The position numbers and the translations under genes are program-made. The notes under the pieces are model-generated. The model did no database searches. It saw nothing but the letters and a program-made list of their open reading frames with translations, and was not told the DNA's origin. Shown here piece after piece: positions 9,844 through 17,342 of a stretch of DNA of 64,000 nucleotides. This stretch comes from Gammaproteobacteria bacterium (GTDB taxonomy: Bacteria > Pseudomonadota > Gammaproteobacteria > Eutrophobiales > Eutrophobiaceae). The DNA lies in assembly GCA_028279365.1 (NCBI GenBank), contig JANQNX010000010.1:208206-272205 (forward strand), read 5' to 3'. The number at the start of each line of letters is the position of its first letter. The first letter of the stretch is position 1.

Positions 9844-10293
9844 ATGCATCATCAAATCAAAAGCGTAATTGTTATCTCACTGTTGCTGATAAATACTAAA
9901 CCGGCTTATACAGAAGTGTATAAATGGGTGGATGAAAATGGCAGAACTATCTATGGCGACAAGCCGGGAAATGATGGGGCAGCCATAGTCGAATTAAAAA
10001 AAGACAAGGTGAATTCGGCTGATTCGGAGCAGCGCGCGCAAAAAAGGCAAAAACTACTGGACGTCATTGATGAAGAGCGCAAAACGAAAATTGCTGAGAA
10101 AGAAAAGTTAAAAAAACAGAAACAGGAACAACAGGAAAAATGCCGCCTGTTAGCCGCTGAACTGGAAGACATAAAAAATGCCAGTTATCTTTATGAAGAA
10201 ACCGATGACCCCTATAACCCCCGCATAGCATCTGACGAAGAGAGAAAAAGCAGAGAAATGGAATATCAGGACTATCTGAACGATAATTGCTAA
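9844..10293 (+). CDS. DUF4124 domain exported protein
   Basis: 149 residues from the ATG at 9844. A signal peptide (QIKSVIVISLLLINTKPAYT) leads into VYKWVDENGRTIYGDKPGND, the DUF4124 signature. A Lys/Glu-rich coiled-coil stretch follows (about residues 65-105), and a conserved-looking Tyr/Pro tail (DDPYNPRIASDEERKSREMEY). A longer frame starts at 9799, but the signal peptide argues for the internal ATG, preceded by GGAG 12 bases upstream. Function of the family is unknown; the location is probably periplasmic. Confidence 0.75.
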   Translation: MHHQIKSVIVISLLLINTKPAYTEVYKWVDENGRTIYGDKPGNDGAAIVELKKDKVNSADSEQRAQKRQKLLDVIDEERKTKIAEKEKLKKQKQEQQEKCRLLAAELEDIKNASYLYEETDDPYNPRIASDEERKSREMEYQDYLNDNC

Positions 10294-10552
10294 TAGTCCC
10301 GATTACGCCACTCATTATGTAAATTGAATAGGTCTTACATTTACTTTCAATCTCTATCAACAATTGACGTTTTACATTGCAAATACGTCACATCCTGAAA
10401 TAATACTGATTTGGAAATAGTTTTGTGATTACTCGTTTCGTAAACAGATAATGCAATAACAAACACTACGGCAACATTAGCAGACAACCGCATACGCTTC
10501 GAAGCATCGCGATCGACCAACGGAAACAACTAATAATCAAGAAAAATAGCCG

Positions 10553-11377
10553 ATGGATCTGACAAATAAACTCGAGATAGTCAACCACACCCACGTCGGT
10601 TTACGCCGTCCTCATAACGAAGACAGTACTATGACTGATGTTAGCCAGGGACTCGTGGTGCTGGCTGATGGCATGGGCGGCTATAAGGCCGGAGAAGTGG
10701 CGAGCGCATTGGCCGTAACCGAAGTGATGCATTTTGTAAGTGAAGGTCTGAAAAAGCTAAAAAAAGGCGAAATTGACGAAGATACTGGCTTTGCTAAAGA
10801 ATCGCTTCTGTTAAGAGAGACCATTACCGAAGCCAACTCGCGCATTTTTAACACTGCCAAGGTCGATGAGCAGTGCAATGGTATGGGCACCACCATTATT
10901 GCTGCACTGTATCATAACAATATGTTATCCATCGCGCATGTCGGCGATTCAAGATTATATCGTTTAAGAAACAATGAGTTAGAACAAATTACCCGCGACC
11001 ATTCCCTGATTCAGGAACTCATCGACCGCGGACTCTACACGCCGGAAGAGGCGCATGCTAATACCCCTAAAAACCTGGTGACGCGAGCCATGGGTATTGA
11101 CGCTGATGTGGAAGTCGATATTACCGAAGATCAGGTGTTGAAAGACGATATTTACCTGCTGTGTTCGGATGGATTAAATGATATGGTAGCGGATGAAGAA
11201 ATTCACTTAACCCTAAGTAAATATAGTGCTAATCTTGCACAAGCAGCCGAAAAATTAATCGATTCTGCGAACAAAAATGGGGGTAAAGACAACACATCAG
11301 TGATCCTGGTGCGAGTCCTTGAAGAGTTTTCTTCACCTAAGGGTTTTTTAGAACAATTTACTAAACGATTTAAATAA
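10553..11377 (+). CDS. PP2C-type serine/threonine protein phosphatase
   Basis: 274 residues, bacterial PP2C/PPM phosphatase of the Stp1/PrpC type. Metal and catalytic motifs are present: RRPHNEDS (D24), VLADGMGG (D39), MGTTIIAALY, IAHVGDSRLYRL, TRDHSL, LLCSDGLNDMV and GGKDNTSVILV. It removes phosphates from Ser/Thr residues placed by a Hanks-type kinase; no such kinase is in this window. It is followed 21 bases later by an FHA-domain gene, a common pairing in phospho-threonine signalling modules. The gap upstream is 259 bases, with no supported gene. Confidence 0.93.
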   Translation: MDLTNKLEIVNHTHVGLRRPHNEDSTMTDVSQGLVVLADGMGGYKAGEVASALAVTEVMHFVSEGLKKLKKGEIDEDTGFAKESLLLRETITEANSRIFNTAKVDEQCNGMGTTIIAALYHNNMLSIAHVGDSRLYRLRNNELEQITRDHSLIQELIDRGLYTPEEAHANTPKNLVTRAMGIDADVEVDITEDQVLKDDIYLLCSDGLNDMVADEEIHLTLSKYSANLAQAAEKLIDSANKNGGKDNTSVILVRVLEEFSSPKGFLEQFTKRFK

Positions 11378-11398
11378 TACGGGGATAGGGAATTAGCG

Positions 11399-12118
11399 AT
11401 GGCAAAGTTAGTTCTGAGTATGAATGGCGTAGTCCAGGGTGAATACGAGCTCAATCAGGAAAGATTGACCATCGGCCGTAAACCCGACAACGACATTCCA
11501 ATTGATAATCTGGCGGTCAGCGGCAAACACGCATTGGTTATCACCATACTCGACGATTCTTTTCTGGAAGACCTGGGTAGCACAAATGGCAGCTACGTCA
11601 ACGGAAAACTCGTTAAAAAACATGCGCTTAAAGATGGCGATGTGATTGCTATCGGCAAACATGAATTAAAATACGTCAACGAACATGCCACCGCAGACGA
11701 TGATGAGTTTGAAAAAACCATGATCATCAAACCCGGTTCTGCCAGCGCTGCCGTCGCTGCGGCACAAGCTGCAGAAAAAGCAGTCGCATCAGCTCCAACA
11801 GCACAAGCTGCACCTGCGGCCGCTGCACCTGCGGGAGGCGGTATGCCATTGGGTCGTCTGACTGTATTAAATGGCCCCATTGCTGGAAAAGAACTCGAAT
11901 TAACCAAGGCATTGATTACATTAGGAAAACCCGGTACACAAGTTGCCGTTATTTCACGCCGGCCACAAGGTTATTTTTTAACACACATTGAGAGTGACGG
12001 TGACGGCAAACGTTATCCCGTGGTCAATGGTGAGGCTATCGGTGCCAAGGCCTATCAATTAAAAGACAGCGACTTGATCGAACTAGCTGGAATCAAAATG
12101 GAGTTTTCAGCCGCCTAA
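11399..12118 (+). CDS. FHA domain protein with two forkhead-associated-like domains
   Basis: 239 residues. The N-terminal FHA domain (about 1-92) has the phosphothreonine-binding residues: G26-R27 in TIGRKPDN, S41 and H44 in AVSGKHA, and N63-G64 in GSTNGSYVNG. Right after it, DDDEFEKTMII contains T107 with Ile at +3, a plausible phosphorylation site that FHA domains bind. An Ala/Pro linker (about 115-148) leads to a second, degenerate FHA-like domain (about 150-239) that lacks the phosphopeptide residues. It is probably the target of the upstream PP2C phosphatase and of an unseen kinase. Confidence 0.88.
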   Translation: MAKLVLSMNGVVQGEYELNQERLTIGRKPDNDIPIDNLAVSGKHALVITILDDSFLEDLGSTNGSYVNGKLVKKHALKDGDVIAIGKHELKYVNEHATADDDEFEKTMIIKPGSASAAVAAAQAAEKAVASAPTAQAAPAAAAPAGGGMPLGRLTVLNGPIAGKELELTKALITLGKPGTQVAVISRRPQGYFLTHIESDGDGKRYPVVNGEAIGAKAYQLKDSDLIELAGIKMEFSAA

Positions 12119-12140
12119 AACTAAATCAATCATTACTAGC

Positions 12141-12169
12141 AAAAACGGGATGACTATCCCGTTTTTTTA
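12141..12169. terminator. Bidirectional rho-independent terminator
   Basis: AAAAACGGGAT - GACT - ATCCCGTTTTT gives a 7-bp GC-rich core stem flanked by an A-run and a T-run, so it can end transcription from both sides. It separates the convergent FHA gene and STAS gene. Confidence 0.9.
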
Positions 12170-12178
12170 TTGCTGAAC

Positions 12179-12505
12179 TTAAGCACTTGTATAGTCTTCA
12201 AGCGCAGGATAGAGAGGAAAGACTTTATCGAGCCGGGCCAGCTTTAACACGCTCATTACCGCCTCACTCGAACTCAATAAACCAAAATCAACATTTTTCT
12301 TTTTCGCCGTTTGATACCCCTCTACCAAACTGGCAATACCTGAGCTATCGATATACGACACTGCCGACAGATCCACCAACAGATTTTTATCCTGATTCAG
12401 CAATTCCAGAATGTGCTTTCTGGCCTCAGGTGAGCAGGATAAATCAACATCACCATCAAGCTGCAAAATAGAATAATCTGCCTCATCCCTTGTATTAATA
12501 TTCAT
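12179..12505 (-). CDS. STAS domain anti-sigma factor antagonist-like protein
   Basis: 108 residues, a stand-alone STAS domain of the SpoIIAA/RsbV type. The motif YIDSSGIASLV holds the conserved phosphorylatable serine (S55). In partner switching the unphosphorylated STAS protein binds an RsbW-like kinase and releases its target; a PP2C phosphatase reactivates it. All three components lie in a row here (phosphatase 12937-14214, kinase 12524-12934, STAS), and this gene is last in that minus-strand run. It ends next to the bidirectional terminator. No sigma factor gene is nearby. Confidence 0.9.
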   Translation of the reverse strand: MNINTRDEADYSILQLDGDVDLSCSPEARKHILELLNQDKNLLVDLSAVSYIDSSGIASLVEGYQTAKKKNVDFGLLSSSEAVMSVLKLARLDKVFPLYPALEDYTSA

Positions 12506-12523
12506 TTGATTTTACCCGAGTTA

Positions 12524-12934
12524 TCAACTTATTTTTTTTGTCATTTCCAGATAATTTCCGGTTCCTTCCTCCAGGTGTCCCCTATCACACTCGTCCATTA
12601 TTTCTTCGATAAAAAACGTGCCTAAACCGCCAGGCCGGATATCATCCAGATCCCGTGGTTTTATGTTACTCAGATCAACCGGCTTGGCATAGTCAAGTAT
12701 ACGAAAATGCACCTTACCCTGATTATTGAGCATCTCTAACACGATCTCGCCCAGTTCGTCTTCATCATAGGCATGCTGTATAACATTCATACATGCCTCA
12801 TTAACGGCGATGACCAGCCGCTCGGATAATTCGGAGCAACAGCCAACCCGCTCCGCAGTCTTCTTTACCAATGCCCTGACCATGCTTAAACGTTCAGCAC
12901 TGGCCGGAAAACGGATCTCAAATAATCTTTCCAT
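12524..12934 (-). CDS. RsbW-like anti-sigma regulatory factor (serine kinase)
   Basis: 136 residues from the ATG at 12934, two bases after the stop of the upstream phosphatase gene; a GTG at 12952 would add six residues and overlap it. It is a GHKL ATPase: the N-box is AVNEACMNVIQHAYDEDE and the glycine-rich lid DDIRPGGLGTFFIEEIMDE. RsbW/SpoIIAB proteins phosphorylate a STAS partner and sequester a sigma factor or another target. The STAS gene follows 18 bases downstream. Confidence 0.88.
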   Translation of the reverse strand: MERLFEIRFPASAERLSMVRALVKKTAERVGCCSELSERLVIAVNEACMNVIQHAYDEDELGEIVLEMLNNQGKVHFRILDYAKPVDLSNIKPRDLDDIRPGGLGTFFIEEIMDECDRGHLEEGTGNYLEMTKKIS

Positions 12935-12936
12935 TG

Positions 12937-14214
12937 TTAATTCATACAACACTCAATAACCATTAATGTAATATCGTCTCTTTGTTCAATAGTGGGATGC
13001 TGAATTTTTGCGACAATATCTTCCAGGCGCCTGGAGGCCGATATTTTAGCGTTCTTTTCTATCAATTTAATTAAGCCATCTACGTTTAATAAATGCTGCT
13101 CTTCATCCAGGCTCTCAGTCACCCCATCAGTGAAGATATAGACTGAGCCACCATTCAGCGCGATTTCAGAAACAGGATAAACAGTACCGGGTAATATGCC
13201 AAGCGGAGGGGCTTCAGCCGGAATCTCTTCAAATTCACCTGATTGATGATGAAACAACGGTGGTTGATGGCCGGCATTGGAAAAACGAATCGTACAATTA
13301 TCCGTATCAATGAAACCTGAGACAATAGTAATAAACATACCGTGTGAAACAGTTTCACAAATCTCATTATTCACCCGTTCAAGTAATACACCGGGGTCGT
13401 CAATATTTTTTGCCAGATGATGCAACAGGCTGCTTGCCTTGGCCATCAATAACGCTGCGTTCATTCCCTTACCCGATACGTCCGCCAGGTTAAAATAAAT
13501 TAATCCATCATCACGTTTGAAGAAATCATAAAAGTCGCCCGACACCTCGTTCGCCGGCACATTCATACCTTGCACTGGAAAATCATCCATGTCGGTCATC
13601 GGTAATAAATCGAGCTGTATTTCGCGTGCCAGTTCCAGTTCTTTGCGCATACGTTCTTGTTCAACCAGCGCATCGGCCATTTTGGCATTGTTGATTGCCA
13701 GCGCTGCCGATGATGCCAGTGCAACACAAAGATGCCGATCCTGTTCATCAAATAATTGACTGCCTTTTTTATTCAACAGCTCTAACGCACCAATACATTG
13801 ATTATTGATAATCAACGGCGCGCAAAGAATCGAGCGGGTATGAAAACCTGTACCGCTATCTACTGAACCGGCAAAATCAGGATCGACAGAAACATCACGA
13901 ATAAGTTGGCAGGAGGAAGTTTGAACAGCCTTGCCTACAATGCCCTGTTTGGATGGAAGACGCAGCCCGGTAATATCTACCGGCCCTGCGCATTCAACAC
14001 AAACTACCTCCTTGCCCTGATTATCCAGCAGAAATATCGAGGCAGCTTCAGCATCGAGATAACGCATGAATTGCTCAATCGCATTTTTCAGGGTTTGGCT
14101 AATGTCCAACGTGCTGGAAAAACCCTGGGTAATCTCAGCTAATAATCCCAATTGTTCCTGCAAGGAATGCGGCTCCGTAGATTCAAATAAGTCGTAAACC
14201 TTGGGGGTTTTCAT
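12937..14214 (-). CDS. GAF - SpoIIE/RsbU-type PP2C phosphatase
   Basis: 425 residues from the ATG at 14214, whose A overlaps the DUF1841 stop (TAATG); a TTG at 14235 would add seven residues. A GAF sensory domain spans about residues 40-185 (IVGKAVQTSSCQLIRDVSVD; RSILCAPLIINNQCIGALELLNK). A coiled linker (MADALVEQERMRKELELAREIQ) leads to the SpoIIE phosphatase domain with SGDFYDFF, DVSGKGMNAALLMA, SNAGHQPPL and FTDGVTES. It most likely dephosphorylates the STAS protein two genes downstream in response to a signal sensed by GAF. It is the first gene of the partner-switch trio. Confidence 0.9.
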   Translation of the reverse strand: MKTPKVYDLFESTEPHSLQEQLGLLAEITQGFSSTLDISQTLKNAIEQFMRYLDAEAASIFLLDNQGKEVVCVECAGPVDITGLRLPSKQGIVGKAVQTSSCQLIRDVSVDPDFAGSVDSGTGFHTRSILCAPLIINNQCIGALELLNKKGSQLFDEQDRHLCVALASSAALAINNAKMADALVEQERMRKELELAREIQLDLLPMTDMDDFPVQGMNVPANEVSGDFYDFFKRDDGLIYFNLADVSGKGMNAALLMAKASSLLHHLAKNIDDPGVLLERVNNEICETVSHGMFITIVSGFIDTDNCTIRFSNAGHQPPLFHHQSGEFEEIPAEAPPLGILPGTVYPVSEIALNGGSVYIFTDGVTESLDEEQHLLNVDGLIKLIEKNAKISASRRLEDIVAKIQHPTIEQRDDITLMVIECCMN

Positions 14215-14636
14215 TAACCTAGCTTCCTCAAACAATCCAAATATCGGGTCTCATCCGGCAATGACTGATCTCGCTGCGCTTCCCAGAGACTTTCGCCAAG
14301 GCATTCAATCATTTTATGTTCGGCATCATGTGCGGATGATTTTTGCGAGAGAATCGCGTGGATTTGTTTGATCCCCGAAGGTCGATCGCTGTCAACCTGT
14401 TCACGAATTGCGATATGCATTCCCATATGTAAAAACGGGTTAGTGATACCCTGTTCAGGTTTGAAATCGTCATGCATAGACTGGGAAGGGTTGCTCAAAT
14501 AGGTATGATATTCCGGGTGTAACTGAATCACATCGGCAATGATTGACTCAATCGGCGTTAACAGTGTTTTCTGCTCTAACTTTTCCCAAACAGCAAAAAA
14601 AAGTTTTCGTGATTCGTCCCTGTCCTGAATCAACAT
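14214..14636 (-). CDS. DUF1841 family protein
   Basis: 140-residue cytosolic protein of the DUF1841 family, recognised from QDRDESRKLFFAVWEKL, the NPFLHMGMHIAIREQ core and the end DETRYLDCLRKLG. Its function is not known. In many gammaproteobacteria and betaproteobacteria DUF1841 follows nth, as it does here (36 bases downstream of nth). Its stop overlaps the start of the GAF-SpoIIE phosphatase gene. Confidence 0.85.
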   Translation of the reverse strand: MLIQDRDESRKLFFAVWEKLEQKTLLTPIESIIADVIQLHPEYHTYLSNPSQSMHDDFKPEQGITNPFLHMGMHIAIREQVDSDRPSGIKQIHAILSQKSSAHDAEHKMIECLGESLWEAQRDQSLPDETRYLDCLRKLG

Positions 14637-14672
14637 AACGCAAACTCAACAACAAAAAGATTATCGGTCATT

Positions 14673-15320
14673 TCAAATTTTCCCAAGATATTTCTTTTTT
14701 TGCGTCCATTCGCATTCATCAACAATGATACATTCTGCACATTTTGGCTGCCTGGCAATACAAGTATAACGACCATGCAGAATTAGCCAATGATGTGCGT
14801 CTTTCTTGAATTTTTCAGGGACAAACTTGAGTAATTTTTTTTCAACTATATCGACATTTTTCCCCGGCGCGATGCCTGTTCGGTTCGATACCCTGAAGAT
14901 ATGCGTATCGACAGCTATGGTAGGCTCACCAAAAGCGGTATTCAGGATCACGTTCGCTGTCTTCCTGCCTACTCCGGGCAAGGATTGCAAGGCTTGCCTG
15001 TCTTGTGGGACTTCACCCTGATACTCATCACGCAAAATTCGACAGGTTTCTATAATATTCCTGGCCTTATTATTATAGAGTCCAATCGTTTTAATATATT
15101 TTGTAAGACGAGTCAGTCCAAGTGCATGAATGGCATCCGCGGTATTTGCCACAGCAAACAGTTTGGTCGTTGCCTTATTGACACCCACATCAGTCGCCTG
15201 GGCAGATAAAATTACAGCGATTAACAATTCGAAAGGCGAATCATAAATCAGTTCTGTTGTCGGCGACGGATTCTGCTGCTGTAACTTTTCAAAGATACGC
15301 GTGCGCTTGTCTTTATTCAC
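14673..15320 (-). CDS. nth: Endonuclease III (DNA glycosylase/AP lyase)
   Basis: 215 residues, close to the E. coli enzyme. It excises oxidised pyrimidines and cleaves abasic sites. The helix-hairpin-helix LPGVGRKTAN contains the catalytic K120; the catalytic aspartate is D138 in IAVDTHIFRV. The C-terminal [4Fe-4S] cysteines follow the C-x6-C-x2-C-x5-C pattern (CIARQPKCAECIIVDEC). The start is a GTG that overlaps the end of the RnfE-like gene by 8 bases, so the two are translated together. Confidence 0.97.
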   Translation of the reverse strand: MNKDKRTRIFEKLQQQNPSPTTELIYDSPFELLIAVILSAQATDVGVNKATTKLFAVANTADAIHALGLTRLTKYIKTIGLYNNKARNIIETCRILRDEYQGEVPQDRQALQSLPGVGRKTANVILNTAFGEPTIAVDTHIFRVSNRTGIAPGKNVDIVEKKLLKFVPEKFKKDAHHWLILHGRYTCIARQPKCAECIIVDECEWTQKKKYLGKI

Positions 15321-15942
15321 AATCGACCATGTTATCGTTAAAACGACTCAATTTATTTATCATGGCAATTACCATTGCCAGCAAAAATAGTAAGCCTGCC
15401 GCGCTTTCAAACAACGTCGCAAACAGAGTCGTGTTAATAGAGAGTAAATCTCCAGTATTTGTTGGAAAATTTCTCATGCCTGAAAAAAACATTCCATGCA
15501 CCAGTAGCTGGTTGAACATACCGAACAGAAAAAAGACGATCAGCAACAGTATGACAAGAGACGCTGTCTGTTTTAATGACACGAAAAATGAATGGCTATA
15601 GAAAAAGTGCTCAGACCTTGATACCACAAACGCATTTACCGCCAGCAACGGTAAAAACAAACTGATCTGTTGAGTCACAGAAAACGCGTAGACACCAGCC
15701 AGCAAACCAATAATGATAAGCAGCAGCGTATTGCTGACAATAATCACAATGAGACGTTGATTGACGTTAACCAGATTTCGTATGGAAAATATGAATAGCG
15801 CATTGAAGAAGAGTAAAAAACATAGCACTAGAGCAATCAACGCAATCTCGGCAACAGTCTTTTTACTGAGTATGATCAGCGGTAACGCAATCAACAGCGC
15901 GTGAGATAATAAAGATGATATATTTATTTGTTGTTGCTGCAT
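15313..15942 (-). CDS. Divergent RnfE/RsxE (NqrD-family) membrane protein without the other Rnf genes
   Basis: 209 residues with about six hydrophobic segments. The middle part, VYAFSVTQQISLFLPLLAVNAFVVSRSEHFF, lines up with the RnfE core AYAFGLYQSLGIFIPL / VTNCIVVGRAEAFA, and LLVHGMFFSG with the REIIGNGTLF segment. RnfE-type proteins have two conserved cysteines (in GLCP and TNC) that bind a [2Fe-2S] cluster shared with RnfA; here these are Leu (about 20) and Ala (about 104). RnfE normally ends rnfABCDGE and precedes nth; nth does follow, but no rnfABCDG is present. An ATG at 15942 is preferred over the TTG at 15945. No clear Shine-Dalgarno sequence. Confidence 0.72.
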   Translation of the reverse strand: MQQQQINISSLLSHALLIALPLIILSKKTVAEIALIALVLCFLLFFNALFIFSIRNLVNVNQRLIVIIVSNTLLLIIIGLLAGVYAFSVTQQISLFLPLLAVNAFVVSRSEHFFYSHSFFVSLKQTASLVILLLIVFFLFGMFNQLLVHGMFFSGMRNFPTNTGDLLSINTTLFATLFESAAGLLFLLAMVIAMINKLSRFNDNMVDCE

Positions 15943-16034
15943 CAATAAAACAATCGTAGTTTTCGACCATTTTATTGGAATTACGCTAAATTAACATCAT
16001 CAGTACAGCTCAGTGGACTACTTCAGCGGTTTCT

Positions 16035-16066
16035 CTGGCTTGGACAGCTTGGATTGTCCAAGCCAG
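16035..16066. repeat. Perfect 12-bp inverted repeat between two minus-strand genes
   Basis: CTGGCTTGGACA and TGTCCAAGCCAG form a perfect 12-bp stem with an 8-base loop (GCTTGGAT). It lies 31 bases beyond the stop of the 81-residue orphan and about 90 bases before the RnfE-like start. Neither strand has a T-run after it, so it is not a textbook terminator; it may end or protect the orphan's mRNA. Confidence 0.75.
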
Positions 16067-16097
16067 GGACAATATTCTATTAATTGGTGGCCTTATA

Positions 16098-16343
16098 TCA
16101 GGCAGCTTTGAAACGTGATTCGATCTTGGTTGTTAAATGCTGCATATCATCCGATACTTGGCTGTTTGGCGCGAGTTCGTACATAGCACCATCAACCTTT
16201 TGCTGACAGCTATCATCAAGTCCCGATATTTTTTCAATACGACCGATACCTCTTGCCTTATCAATGATAATTTTCCAAAGGTATCCACGCGAATCACCCA
16301 CTGTTCTTATTTCTATACCGTCAATATCATTAATAGCATCCAT
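16098..16343 (-). CDS. Hypothetical 81-residue protein
   Basis: Small soluble protein that I do not recognise: MDAINDIDGIEIRTVGDSRG at the start, a mixed middle with one cysteine (GLDDSCQQKV) and a Lys/Arg ending. No signal peptide or membrane segment. A good ribosome site (TTGAGG, about 9 bases before the ATG) and its own flanking gaps support a real gene. It lies between the RnfE-like gene and the divergent plcP operon. A long perfect hairpin follows its stop codon. Confidence 0.6.
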   Translation of the reverse strand: MDAINDIDGIEIRTVGDSRGYLWKIIIDKARGIGRIEKISGLDDSCQQKVDGAMYELAPNSQVSDDMQHLTTKIESRFKAA

Positions 16344-16446
16344 AATTGCTACCTCAACGTGTTTTTATTTACGCAGAGTAACATAGACACTGTAAGTGAC
16401 GTTTGAGTAAAGGCTTGATGAAATATTGATGACAAGACGGGAGAAA

Positions 16447-16466
16447 TTTAACAAAACTGTCATACA
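16447..16466 (+). promoter_or_regulatory. Candidate Pho-type element, copy 1, upstream of plcP-agt
   Basis: TTTAACAAAACTGTCATACA. It contains CTGTCAT, the half-site of the PhoB box, with an A/T-rich flank in front, but an exact second half-site 11 bases away is lacking. A near copy occurs 43 bases downstream (16489-16509), about four helical turns. The link to phosphate control is inference from the genes it precedes. Confidence 0.45.
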
Positions 16467-16488
16467 CCTTAATCAAGCCTTAATTCTT

Positions 16489-16509
16489 TTTAAACCATAC
16501 TGTCATACA
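16489..16509 (+). promoter_or_regulatory. Candidate Pho-type element, copy 2, upstream of plcP-agt
   Basis: TTTAAACCATACTGTCATACA shares the TTTAA...ACTGTCATACA frame with copy 1. It ends 41 bases before the plcP ATG, a position compatible with an activator site at or just upstream of the promoter. Confidence 0.45.
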
Positions 16510-16550
16510 ACATATGCATAGTTCCGCAAACTTAAACGCGAGATGTAGAT

Positions 16551-17342
16551 ATGAATGATATCTATCCGAAGAGTAAGCTGAAACTCAAAACCGTTTTTAT
16601 CTCTGACGTGCACCTCGGCTTTCCTGGTTGCAGTGCAAATTACCTACTCGATTTCTTACGCAGGGTTGAATGCGAAAAAATCTATCTGGTTGGAGACATC
16701 ATCGATTTCCTTTACTTAAGGAAACGGTTGTATTGGCCGCAGGCACATAATGATGTCATTCGTACCCTGCTCGGCAAGGCAAAACATGGTACAGAAGTCA
16801 TCTATGTCCCCGGCAACCATGACGAACCGATACGTTTACACGATAACACGGTACTCGGTAATGTCGTTATCCAAAATGAAATCATTCATACCACTGCCGA
16901 TGGCAAACGCTTTCTGGTAATGCACGGCGACCAGTTTGACAGCGTCGTCAAAAATTCCAGATTGATGGCATTGATCGGCAGTAAGATGTACGACATGTTG
17001 TTACGTGCCAATCGCATTGTCAGTTATGTTCGCTATCAACTTGGTTTACCCTACTGGTCATTAGCGGCAGCAATCAAGCATAAAGTAAAAGGTGCGGTTA
17101 ACTATATTAGTAATTTCGAAACAGCCGTCTCGCAAATGGCCAGACAGCGAAATGTGGATGGTATGATCTGCGGTCACATTCACCGCGCTGAAATTCGAAA
17201 TATCGATGATGTGATTTACTGCAATTGCGGTGACTGGGTAGAAAGTTGTACCGCATTGATTGAAAATTTTGATGGAAGTATGGAAATACTGAACTGGACT
17301 GAACAAACATCGACGGTGAAACAACTCCAGACCGCAGCATGA
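16551..17342 (+). CDS. plcP: Calcineurin-like metallophosphoesterase, probable PlcP phospholipase C (LpxH-related)
   Basis: 263 residues. The binuclear metal motifs are present: ISDVHLG (D19, H21), LVGDIIDF (D49), YVPGNHDE (N89, H90), VMHGDQFD and ICGHIH. It would often be labelled UDP-2,3-diacylglucosamine diphosphatase, but features such as YWPQAHNDVIRTLLGKA, LGLPYWSLAAAIKHKVKGAV and YCNCGDWVESCTA match the PlcP group, which removes the head group from phospholipids during phosphate starvation. The next gene, overlapping by 4 bases, is an Agt-like glycosyltransferase, the usual partner. Two CTGTCAT repeats lie upstream. Confidence 0.78.
   Translation: MNDIYPKSKLKLKTVFISDVHLGFPGCSANYLLDFLRRVECEKIYLVGDIIDFLYLRKRLYWPQAHNDVIRTLLGKAKHGTEVIYVPGNHDEPIRLHDNTVLGNVVIQNEIIHTTADGKRFLVMHGDQFDSVVKNSRLMALIGSKMYDMLLRANRIVSYVRYQLGLPYWSLAAAIKHKVKGAVNYISNFETAVSQMARQRNVDGMICGHIHRAEIRNIDDVIYCNCGDWVESCTALIENFDGSMEILNWTEQTSTVKQLQTAA

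Noticed and set aside
10347..10529. 60-residue minus-strand frame in the gap before the PP2C gene
   Set aside because: Starts at TTG with no Shine-Dalgarno sequence, composition not protein-like, and no recognisable family; the 259-base gap is more likely promoter and leader.
16551..17342. Annotation as UDP-2,3-diacylglucosamine diphosphatase (lpxH)
   Set aside because: The fold is shared, but the YWPQAHNDV and CGDWVESC segments and the coupled glycosyltransferase fit PlcP better; kept as the alternative.
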